This document shows positions 12,085 through 21,800 of a stretch of 64,000 nt of DNA, piece after piece. A program made the position numbers and the translations under genes. The notes beneath the pieces were generated by a model. It was not told the DNA's origin. It was given only the letters and a program-made list of their open reading frames with translations, and did no database searches. The stretch's first letter is position 1. Every line of letters starts with the position of its first letter. This DNA is from Atherix ibis (Eukaryota > Arthropoda > Insecta > Diptera > Athericidae): positions 744,001 through 808,000 of the forward strand of contig CATQJD010000005.1 in assembly GCA_958298945.1 (NCBI GenBank), in the 5' to 3' direction.

Positions 12085-15034
12085 TCTCAACCACTGCAGG
12101 GCAGCCCAAGACTTGCTGACACAGCGAGTCAGAGAACTGAAAGTTGACGTGGCTATACTGTGCGAGCAGTATGACGACCTGGACACCCAACCATGGGTTT
12201 CAGACAGCACAAAAAAGGCAGCAATATGGGCATGCGGTAGATTGCCCTTCGAACAGCTACCAACTAACCCAACCTCATGGTTTGTCAGGGCCAAGATTGG
12301 AGGGGTGCACCTGTATAGTTGCTATGCTCCACCGAGTGCACCGATTGACATGTTCGAGGACTTCCTGGATACTCTCGCAGAGGACGTAAGAAGACATGAC
12401 CCAGTCGTAATCGCCGGAGACTTCAATGCCTGGTCCATCGAATGGGGCAGCCGTGATACGGACAAAAGAGGTGAAGCCCTGCAAGAGGCTTTCTCAACAC
12501 TAAACCTCACTCTCATGAATGAGGGAACTGCGAGCACCTATCGCAAAGGCGCTGCGAACTCCATTATCGACCTGACGTTCATTAGCAGTGTCCTAACGAA
12601 AAGGGGTTGCGAATGGAAGGTCGATGAAGAGTTCACAAATAGCGATCATCAAGCTATAATCTGGGAAATCAACACCAGTCCCAGAAGCGGGTGGCGTCAG
12701 AGACCCACAAGGAGGCAGTCAGTGGGCTGGAACAGCAAATGTTTTGATACGGAGACCTTCAGGTCGATGATGAGCGGATCACCAGCGCCCCGGTCAACAA
12801 CTGCCGAGGGCATCACAGAAGAGGTAACAGCCACCCTGGTGGCAGCCATCGATGCGTCGATGCCAAGGAGTCGCCCAAACAGAGGCCGAGCATCAGTCCA
12901 CTGGTGGAACCCGACCATCGCCCTACATCGGCGAGCATGCCTGAAGGCAAGAAGGCAACACCAGCGTGCTCGTAGGCAAGACAGGGCCTCGACAGAGGAA
13001 CTCAGATGTATCTACGAAGAGAAAAGGCGTCTTCTCAGAAACGCCATCAGCTCCAGCAAACGAGAATGTTGGAGAGAACTCTGCGCGGAAGTGGACAGGG
13101 ACCCGTGGGGCAGACCGTATAAGACGGTCATGCATAGGATTAAAAGCCTACCCGCAACAACACCAACCTGTCCCGACATACTGCACAGAATAGTAGAACA
13201 TCTGTTCCCGGAGAAACCAGAACTCCCCGACTACCACCCGGAGGATGAAGAAGTGGAATTTCCTGGTGTGACCATGGAAGAGCTTACGAGGGCCTGCACT
13301 AGATTGCAGAATGGCAAGGCACCAGGACCGAGCGGCATACCCAACATCGCACTGAAGAGTGCAATTGCCGCCAGGCCAGACTTGTTCATAAGCATGTACG
13401 ACGCATGCCTGCAACAAGGCATATTTCCGACCCGTTGGAAGCAACAAAGATTGGTTCTTATCCCAAAAGAGAAGAAACCACTGGACGAGCCAGCTTCCTA
13501 TCGTCCACTTTGCATGCTGGATTCGGGCGGGAAGAACTTGGAGCGGATAGTGGCCGACAGATTGGAGCAATACATCGATCCTCAACTTTCCGAATTTCAA
13601 TTCGGATTCAGGAAGGGAAGATCGACCATCGACGCGCTGGAACTCGTCACGAACATTGCAAAGGAAGCCATCTCAGGAAAGAGATGGAAAGGCGGTTCTA
13701 AAAAGTATTGCCTCATTGTCACCCTGGACATCAAGAACGCGTTTAACTCGGCCCGCTGGGATCGAATCTTGGAGGCTCTTGAGAACATGGGGGTGCCCTA
13801 CTACCTACGAAGGATGGTCAGATCATACTTCAGTGATCGACTACTGCAATACGAGACCGAGGATGGACCAGCAGAGTATGAGGTCACGGGAGGGGTACCT
13901 CAGGGCTCTGTCCTGGGGCCACTCTTATGGAACGTCATGTACGACGGCCTACTCCATCTGCAATTACCGACGAACACAACACTCGTGGCATTCGCGCATG
14001 ACGTAGCGGTTGTCCTGGTAGCCAAACACCTAGAGGAACTGGAAGCCGCATTCTCCACCACCATCCGGAGCATAAGACAGTGGATGACATCGGCAGACCT
14101 GTCTTTGGCGGAACATAAGACCGAGGCACTCCTTGTGAGTAGCCGGAAGAAAATGGATACCATCACCATAAGAGTAGGCGATCACGACATCCGGTCGCTA
14201 CCCTACATCCGGTATCTAGGAGTGGTCTTGGATGCCAGACTCAACTACAAGGAGCACATCTCCAGCGTTAGCAGGAAGGCATCAGCAGTACAGGGCGCAC
14301 TTTCGCGGATAATGCCCAATATTGGAGGCCCCAGGCAAATCCGAAGGCGACTACTGGCAACTGTGGTTACCTCCGTCCTGCTATATGGAGCACCAGTGTG
14401 GGCGAAGTCGCTAGAGCTTACAACATACCGCAAGACAATGACATCAGTCCAGCGACTCTCAGCGATCAGAGTGGCGTCAGCATACCGAACGGTATCGTAC
14501 GATGCGGTCAACATCGTGGCATCATGCCCACCCATCGACATTCTGGCAGGAGAGCGGGAACGCCAACATCGTAGGAAGAAGAAAGAGCGGCGAAAGGTCC
14601 TCTGTGAAGAGGAGAGACCCGAGAGCCTTCGCCTCTGGCAAGAGAGATGGGACAACTCGACGAAGGGTCGGTGGACTCACCGGCTGATACCACATGTTAC
14701 CAAATGGGTCACTCGCCTGCACGGGGAAGTCGGGTATTACATCACCCAACTCTTGACTGGGCATGGATGCTTTCGGGCATACTTGCACAGATTCAAGAGA
14801 ACTGACTCCCCAAACTGTCATCATTGCCGCGATGTTATCGAAGACGCAGAACACGTGTTCTTCCAGTGCCCCCTCTATGAGGAGACGCGGGTGGAGCTGG
14901 AGAGAAATCTGGAGCGTCCCATCAGTCCAGAAAATATAGTGGAGTGCATGCTGAAGAGCCAATCGGCTTGGAACAGAATTGCAGAGTACGCGGAATCCAT
15001 TATCAAGGATCTCCACACAACGTACGAAGAATAG
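12065..15034 (+). CDS. ORF2: AP-like endonuclease and reverse transcriptase (R1 clade), catalytic Asp replaced
   Basis: It encodes 989 residues from ATG 12065. That start overlaps the ORF1 end by 20 bp and leads straight into the endonuclease motif VLQLNLNHCRAAQ. The frame is open back to 11849, and 12035 is an alternative ATG. Endonuclease: Asn9, Glu34 (in CEQY), Asp119/Asn121 (GDFNAWS) and Ser193-Asp194-His195. It would nick target DNA. Reverse transcriptase spans about residues 400-710, with GKAPGPSGIP, FGFRKGRST, the first catalytic Asp555 (TLDIKNAF) and GVPQGSVLGPLLW. The usual FADD is FAHD here: His645 (codon CAT 13997-13999) then Asp646. The lost Asp is a metal ligand in reverse transcriptases, so polymerase activity is expected to be lost. 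A GAT-to-CAT change would account for it. A C-terminal zinc finger uses Cys918, Cys921, His930 and Cys935. No RNase H is seen, as usual for this clade. The frame is otherwise complete. Confidence 0.93.
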   Translation: MRVLQLNLNHCRAAQDLLTQRVRELKVDVAILCEQYDDLDTQPWVSDSTKKAAIWACGRLPFEQLPTNPTSWFVRAKIGGVHLYSCYAPPSAPIDMFEDFLDTLAEDVRRHDPVVIAGDFNAWSIEWGSRDTDKRGEALQEAFSTLNLTLMNEGTASTYRKGAANSIIDLTFISSVLTKRGCEWKVDEEFTNSDHQAIIWEINTSPRSGWRQRPTRRQSVGWNSKCFDTETFRSMMSGSPAPRSTTAEGITEEVTATLVAAIDASMPRSRPNRGRASVHWWNPTIALHRRACLKARRQHQRARRQDRASTEELRCIYEEKRRLLRNAISSSKRECWRELCAEVDRDPWGRPYKTVMHRIKSLPATTPTCPDILHRIVEHLFPEKPELPDYHPEDEEVEFPGVTMEELTRACTRLQNGKAPGPSGIPNIALKSAIAARPDLFISMYDACLQQGIFPTRWKQQRLVLIPKEKKPLDEPASYRPLCMLDSGGKNLERIVADRLEQYIDPQLSEFQFGFRKGRSTIDALELVTNIAKEAISGKRWKGGSKKYCLIVTLDIKNAFNSARWDRILEALENMGVPYYLRRMVRSYFSDRLLQYETEDGPAEYEVTGGVPQGSVLGPLLWNVMYDGLLHLQLPTNTTLVAFAHDVAVVLVAKHLEELEAAFSTTIRSIRQWMTSADLSLAEHKTEALLVSSRKKMDTITIRVGDHDIRSLPYIRYLGVVLDARLNYKEHISSVSRKASAVQGALSRIMPNIGGPRQIRRRLLATVVTSVLLYGAPVWAKSLELTTYRKTMTSVQRLSAIRVASAYRTVSYDAVNIVASCPPIDILAGERERQHRRKKKERRKVLCEEERPESLRLWQERWDNSTKGRWTHRLIPHVTKWVTRLHGEVGYYITQLLTGHGCFRAYLHRFKRTDSPNCHHCRDVIEDAEHVFFQCPLYEETRVELERNLERPISPENIVECMLKSQSAWNRIAEYAESIIKDLHTTYEE

Positions 15035-15261
15035 GCCGCGAGGCATCATAACATCGGGGCAGCAGTAGCATCAGACAAGAACGCCCCGGCGAAGTAGTAT
15101 TTACAAAGAGTGCCGCCGGGGAACCATCGTTCCGGGAGCAAGATCAGAGGTGCAGGTTAGGTTTTAGCGAGGTAAAAATCCCGCATAACTCACCTGGCAG
15201 GAATAACTTCCAGACGAGTACCTTTTGAAGGTTTCCCCCTGTACCTCATTAATCTAAACGG
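15035..15261 (+). other. 3' untranslated region of the non-LTR element
   Basis: This is 227 bp between the ORF2 TAG and the A-run. Two possible stems are visible: CGGGGC 15055-15060 with GCCCCG 15083-15088, and GGAAC 15120-15124 with GTTCC 15129-15133 around a 4-base loop. In this clade 3'UTR structure can be recognised by the reverse transcriptase. The tract 15091-15110 (GAAGTAGTATTTACAAAGAG) resembles the surrounding satellite monomer, including a satellite variant reading GAAGTAGTATTTTTAAGAG. Confidence 0.85.

Positions 15262-15290
<29 letters not shown>
15262..15290 (+). other. Terminal A-run (about 29 A) of the non-LTR element
   Basis: An uninterrupted run of A follows AATCTAAACGG and joins the satellite target duplication directly. 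The last A could belong to either. An intact homopolymer of this length suggests a recent insertion, though length can also drift by slippage or basecalling error. No AATAAA signal lies just upstream. Confidence 0.92.
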
Positions 15291-15294
<4 letters not shown>

Positions 15295-15307
15295 GTATAT
15301 TTAAGAG
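15291..15307. repeat. Right target-site duplication of the non-LTR element
   Basis: AGTAGTATATTTAAGAG repeats the 17 bases immediately left of the element (9852-9868). The array then continues with GAACATGAAG, the sequence found after the same 17 bases in unoccupied paralogues such as 43143-43169. Confidence 0.93.
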
Positions 15308-15840
15308 GAACATGAAGTAGTATGTTTAAGAGGAATATGAAGTAGTATATTTAAGAGGAATATGAAGTAGTATGTTTAAGAGAAATATGAAGTGGTATAT
15401 TTAAGAGGAATATGAAGTAGTATATTTAAGAGGAATATGAAGTAGTGTATTTAAGAGGAATATGAAGTAGTATGTTTAAGAGGAATATAAAGTAGTACGT
15501 TTAAGAGGAATATGAAGTAGTATATTTAAGAGGAATATGAAGTATTATGTTTAAGAGGACTATGAAATAGTATGTTTAAGAAGAATGTGAAGTAGTATAT
15601 TTAAGAGGAATATGAAGTAGCATGTTTAAGAGGAATATGAAGTAGTATGTTTAAGAGGAATATGAAGAAGTATGGTTAAGAGGATATGAAGTAGTATGTT
15701 TAAGAGGAATTTGAAGTAGTATATTTAAGAGGAATATGAAGAAGTATGGTTAAGAAGAATATGAAGTAGTATGTTTAAGAGGAATATGAAGTAGTATATT
15801 TAAGAGGAATATGAAGTAGTATGTTTAAGAGGAATATGAA

Positions 15841-18800
15841 GTAGTGTATTTAAGAGAAATATGAAGTAGTGTGTTTAAGAGAAATATGAAGTAGTATGTT
15901 TAAGAGGAATATGAAGTAGTATGTTTAAGAGGAATATGAAGTAGTATGTTTAAGAGGAATATGAAGTAGTATGTTTAAGTGGAATATGAAGTAGTATGTT
16001 TCAGAGGAATATGAAGTAGTATGTATAAGAGAAATATGAAGTAGTATATTTAAGAGGAACATGAAGTAGTATGTTTAAGAGGAATATGAAGTAGTATGTT
16101 TAAGAGGAATATGAATTAGTATATTTAAGAAGAATCTGAAGTAGTATATTTAAGAGGAATATGAAGTAATATGTTTAAGAGGAATATGAATTAGTATGTT
16201 TAAGAGGAATATGAAGTAGTATGTTTAAGAGGAATATGAAGTAGTATGTTTAAGAGGAATATGAAGTAGTATATATAAGAGGAATATGAAGTAGTATGTT
16301 TAAGAGGAATATGAAGCAGTGTATTGAAGAGGAATATGAAGTAGTATGTTTAAGAGGAACATGAAGTAGTATGTTTAAGAGGAATATGAAGTAGTATGTT
16401 TAAGAGGAATATGAAGTAGTATGTTTAAGAGAAATATGAAATAGTATGTTTAAGACGAATATGAAATAGTATGTTTAAGACGAATATGAAGTAGTATGTT
16501 TAAGAGGAATATGAAGCAGTATGTTTAAGAGGAATATGAGATAGTATGTTTAAGAGGAATATGAAATAGTATGTTTAAGAGGAATATGAAGTAGTATGTA
16601 TAAGAGGAATATGAAGTAGTATATTTAAGAGGAATATGAAGTAGTATATTTAAGAGGAATATGAACTAGTATGTTTAAGAGGAATATCAAGTAGTATGTT
16701 TAAGACAAATATGAAGTAGTATGTTTAAGAGGAATATGAAGTAGTATGTTTAAGAGATATATGAAGTAGTATATTTAAGAGGAATATGAAGAAGTATGTT
16801 TAAGAGGAATATGAAGTAGTGTATTTAAGAGAAATATGAAGTAGTATGTTTAAGAGGAATATGAAGTAGTATGTTTAAGAGGAATATGAAGTAGTATATT
16901 TAAGAGGAATATGAAGTAGTATGTTTAAGAGGAATATGAAGTATTATGTTTAAGAGGAATATGAAATAGTATGTTTAAGAGGAATATGAAGTAGTATATT
17001 TAAGAGGAATATGAACTAGTATGTTTAAGAGGAATATCAAGTAGTATGTTTAAGACAAATATGAAGTAGTATGTTTAAGAGGAATATGAAGTAGTATGTT
17101 TAAGAGATATATGAAGTAGTATATTTAAGAGGAATATGAAGAAGTATGTTTAAGAGGAATATGAAGTAGTGTATTTAAGAGAAATATGAAGTAGTATGTT
17201 TAAGAGGAATATGAAGTAGTATGTTTAAGAGGAATATGAAGTAGTATATTTAAGAGGAATATGAAGTAGTATGTTTAAGAGGAATATGAAGTATTATGTT
17301 TAAGAGGAATATGAAATAGTATGTTTAAGAAGAATATGAAGTAGTATATTTAAAAGGAATATGAAGTTGTATGTTTAAGAGGAATATGAAGTAGTATGTT
17401 TAAGAGGAATATGAAGTAGTATGTTTAAGAGGTATATGAAGTAGTATGTTTAAGAGGAATATGAAGTAGTATGTTTAAGAGGAATATGAAGTAGTATTTT
17501 TAAGAGGAATATGAAGTAGTATGTTTAAGAGGAATATGAAGTAGTATGTTTAAGAGGAATATGAAGTAGTATGTTTAAGAGGAACATGAAGTAGTATGTT
17601 TAAGAGGAATATGAAGTAGTGTATTTAAAGAAATATGAAGTAGTATGTTTAAGAGGAATATGAAGTAGTATATTAAAGAGGAATACGAAGTAGTATGTTT
17701 AAGAGGAATATGAAGTAGTATGTTTAAGAGGAATATGAAATAGTATGTTTAAGAGGAATATGAAATAGTATGTTTAAGAGGAATATGAAGTAGTATGTTT
17801 AAGAGGAATATGAAGTAGTATGTTTAAGAGGAATATGAAGTAGTATGTTTAACAGGAATATGAAGTGGTATGTTTAAGACGAATATGAAGTAGTATGTAT
17901 AAGAGGAATATGAAGTAGTATATTTAAGAGGAATATGAAGTAGTATATTTAAGAGGAATATGAAGTATTATGTTTAAGAGGAATATGAAATAGTATGTTT
18001 ATGAAGAATATGAAGTAGTATTTTTAAGAGGAATATGAAGTAGTATGTTTAAGAGGAATATGAAGTAGTATGTTTAAGAGGAATATGAAGTAGTATGTTT
18101 AAGAGGAATATGAAGTAGTATGTTTAAGAGGAATATGAAGTAGTATATTTAAGAGGAATATGAAGTAGTATGTTTAAGAGGAATATGAAATAGTATGTTT
18201 AAGAGGAATATGAAGTAGTACGTTATGTTTAAGAGAAATATGAAGTAGTATGTTTAAGAGGAATATGAAGTAGTATCTTTAAGAGGAATATGAAGTAGTA
18301 TATTTAAGAGGAATATGAAGTAGTATCTTTAAGAGGAATATGAAGTGTTACGTTTAAGAGGAATATGAAATAGTATGTTAAAGAGGAATATGAAGTAGTA
18401 TATTTAAGAGGAATATGAAGTAGTATGTTTAAGAGGAATATGAAGTAGTATGTTTAAGAGGAATATGAAGTAGTATGTTTAAGAGAAATATGAAGTAGTA
18501 TGTTTCAGAGGAATATGAAGTAGTATCTTTAAGAGGAATATGAAGTAGTATATTTAAGAGGAATATGAAGTAGTATGTTTAAGAGGAATATGAAGTCGTA
18601 TGTTTAAGAGGAATATGAAGTAGTATATTTAAGAGGAATATGAAGTAGTATGTTAAAGAGGAATATGAAGTAGTATGTTTAAGAGCAATATGAAGTAGTA
18701 TATTTAAGAGGAATATAAAGTAGTATGTTTAAGAGAAATATAAAGTAGTGTATTTTAGAGGAATATGAAGTAGTATGTTTAAGAGAAATATGAAGTAGTA

Positions 18801-21800
18801 TGTTTAAGAGGAATATGAAGTAGTATATTTAAGAGGAATATGAAATAGTATGTTTAAGACGAATATGAAGTAGTAAGTTTAAGAGGAGTATGAAGTAGTA
18901 TGTTTAAGAGGAATATGAAGTAGTATATTTAAGAGGAATATGAAGTAGTATATTTAAGAGGAATATGAAGTATTATGTTTAAGAGGAATATGAAATAGTA
19001 TGTTTAAGAGGAATATGAAGTAGCATATTTAAGAGGAATATGAAGTAGTATGCTTAAGAGGAATATGAAGTAGTATGTTTAAGAGGAATATGAAGTAGTA
19101 TGTTTAAGAGGAATATGAAGTAGTATGTTTAAGAGGAATATGAAGTAGTGTATTTAAGAGGAATATGAAGTAATATGTTTAAGAGGAATATGAAGTAGTA
19201 TGTTTAAGAGGAATATGAAGTGGGATATTTAAGAGGAATATGCAGTAGTATATTTAAGAGGAATATGAAGTAGTATGTTTAAGAGGAATATGAAGTAGTA
19301 TGTTTAAGAGGAATATGAAATAGTACGTTTAAGAGGAATATGAAGTAGTATGTTTAAGCGGAATATGAAGTAGTATATTTAAGAGGAATATGAAGTAGTA
19401 TGTTTAAGAGGAATATTAAGTAGTATGTTTAAGAGGAATATGAAGTAGTATGTTTAAGAGGAATATGAAGTAGTATGTTTACGAGGAATATGAAGTAGTA
19501 TATTTAAGAGGAATATGAAGTAGTATGTTTAAGAGGAATATGAAGTAGTACGTTTAAAAGGAATATGAAGTAGTATGGTTAAAAGGAATATGAAGTAGTA
19601 TGTTTGAGAGGAATTTGAAGTAGTATATTTAAGAGGAATATGAAGTTTTATGTTTAAGGGGAATATGAAGTAGTATGTTTAAGAGGAATATGAAGTTGTA
19701 TATTTAAGAGGAATATGAAGTAGTACGTTTAAGAGGAATATGAAGTAGTATGTTTAAGAGGATTATGAAGTAGTATGTTTAAGAGGAATATGAAGTAGTA
19801 TGTTTAAGAGGAATATGAAGTAGTATATTTAAGAGGAATATGAAGTAGTATGTTTAAGAGAAATATAAAGTAGTAGTATGTTTAAGAGGAATATGAAGTA
19901 GTATATTTAAGAGGAATATGAAATAGTATGTTTAAGACAAATATGAAGTAGTATGTTTAAGAGGAATATGAAGTAGTATATTTAAGAGGAATATGAAGTA
20001 GTATGTTTAATAGGAATATGAAGTAGTATGTTTAAGAGGAATATTAAGAAGTATGTTTAAGAGGAATATGAAGTAGTATGTTTAAGAGGAATATGAAATA
20101 GTATTTTTAAGAGGAATATGAAGTAGTATATTTAAGAGGAATATGAAGTAGTATGTTTAAGAGAAATATGAAGTAGTATGTTTAAGAGGAAAATGAAGAA
20201 GTATGGTTAAGAGGAATATGAAGTAGTATGTTTAAGAGGAATTTGAAGTAGTATATTTAAGAGGAATATGAAGAAGTATGGTTAAGAGGAATATGAAGTA
20301 GTATGTTTAAGAGGAATATGAAGTAGTATATTTAAGAGGAATATGAAGTAGTATGTTTAAGAGAAATATGAAGTAGTATGTTTAAGAGGAATATGAAGTA
20401 GTATATTTAAGAGGAATATGAAATAGTATGTTTAAAACAAATATGAAGTAGTATGTTTAAGAGGAATATGAAGTAGTATGTTTAAGAGGAATATGAAGTA
20501 GTATATTTAAGAAGAATATGAAGTAGTATATTTAAGAGGAATATGAAGTAGTATGTTTAAGAGGGATATGAATTAGTATGTTTAAGAGGAATATGAAGTA
20601 GTATGTTTAAGAGGAGTATGAAGTAGTATGTTTAAGAGGAATATGAAGTAGTATGTTTAAGAGGAATATGAAGTAGTATGTTTAAGAGGAATATGAAGTA
20701 GTATGTTTAAGAGGAATATGAAGTAGTATGTTTAAGAGGAATATGAAGTAGTATGTTTAAGAGGAATATGAAGTAGTATGTTTAAGAGGAATTTGAAGTA
20801 GTTCATTTAAGAGGGATATGAAGTAGTATGTTTAAGAGGAATATGAAGTAGTATGTTTAAGAGGAATATGAAATAGTATATTTAAGAGGAATATGAAATA
20901 GTTTGTTTAAGACAAACATGGAGTAGTATGTTTAAGAGGAATATGAAGTAGTTTGTTTAAGAGGAATATGAAGTAGTATATTTAAGAAGAATATGAAGTA
21001 GTATGTTTAAGAGGAATATGAAGTAGTATATTTAAGAGGAATATGAAGTAGTATGTTTAAGAGGAATATGAAGTAGTGTATTTAAGAGAAATATGAAGTA
21101 GTGTGTTTAAGAGAAATATGAAGTAGTATGTTTAAGAGGAATATGAAGTAGTATGTTTAAGAGGAATATGAAGTAGTATGTTTAAGAGGAATATGAAGTA
21201 GTATGTTTAAGTGGAATATGAAGTAGTATGTTTCAGAGGAATATGAAGTAGTATGTATAAGAGAAATATGAAGTAGTATATTTAAGAGGAACATGAAGTA
21301 GTATGTTTAAGAGGAATATGAAGTAGTATGTTTAAGAGGAATATGAATTAGTATATTTAAGAAGAATCTGAAGTAGTATATTTAAGAGGAATATGAAGTA
21401 ATATGTTTAAGAGGAATATGAATTAGTATGTTTAAGAGGAATATGAAGTAGTATGTTTAAGAGGAATATGAAGTAGTATGTTTAAGAGGAATATGAAGTA
21501 GTATATATAAGAGGAATATGAAGTAGTATGTTTAAGAGGAATATGAAGCAGTGTATTGAAGAGGAATATGAAGTAGTATGTTTAAGAGGAACATGAAGTA
21601 GTATGTTTAAGAGGAATATGAAGTAGTATGTTTAAGAGGAATATGAAGTAGTATGTTTAAGAGAAATATGAAATAGTATGTTTAAGAGGAATATGAAATA
21701 GTATGTTTAAGACGAATATGAAGTAGTATGTTTAAGAGGAATATGAAGTAGTATGTTTAAGAGGAATATGAGATAGTATGTTTAAGAGGAATATGAAATA

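Larger units (their letters stand above)
9869..15290 (+). mobile_element. R1-clade non-LTR retrotransposon, full length (about 5.4 kb)
   Basis: The order is an 809-bp 5'UTR, an ORF1 with three C-terminal zinc knuckles, an overlapping ORF2 (AP-like endonuclease, reverse transcriptase, C-terminal CCHC), a 227-bp 3'UTR and about 29 A residues. There is no RNase H domain. ORF2 phrases such as SYRPLCMLDSGGK and GVPQGSVLGPLLWNVMYD are typical of the R1 clade (R1, TRAS, SART, Waldo and relatives). Flanking 17-18 bp duplications and a matching empty site at 43142-43159 support complete limits. The copy is probably inactive: ORF1 has an in-frame TAG at 11608-11610, and the reverse transcriptase has HD where DD is expected at 13997-14002. 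The family within the clade is not determined. Confidence 0.93.

Noticed and set aside
11638..12294. Minus-strand 218-codon open frame
   Set aside because: It lies antisense to the ORF1/ORF2 overlap, where zinc knuckles and endonuclease motifs define the coding strand.
14522..15049. Minus-strand 175-codon open frame
   Set aside because: It is antisense to the C-terminal part of ORF2, which has clear R1-clade similarity and a zinc finger on the + strand.
9869..15290. R1 element in 28S rDNA
   Set aside because: The protein is R1-clade but both flanks are 25-bp satellite, not 28S rRNA gene sequence.
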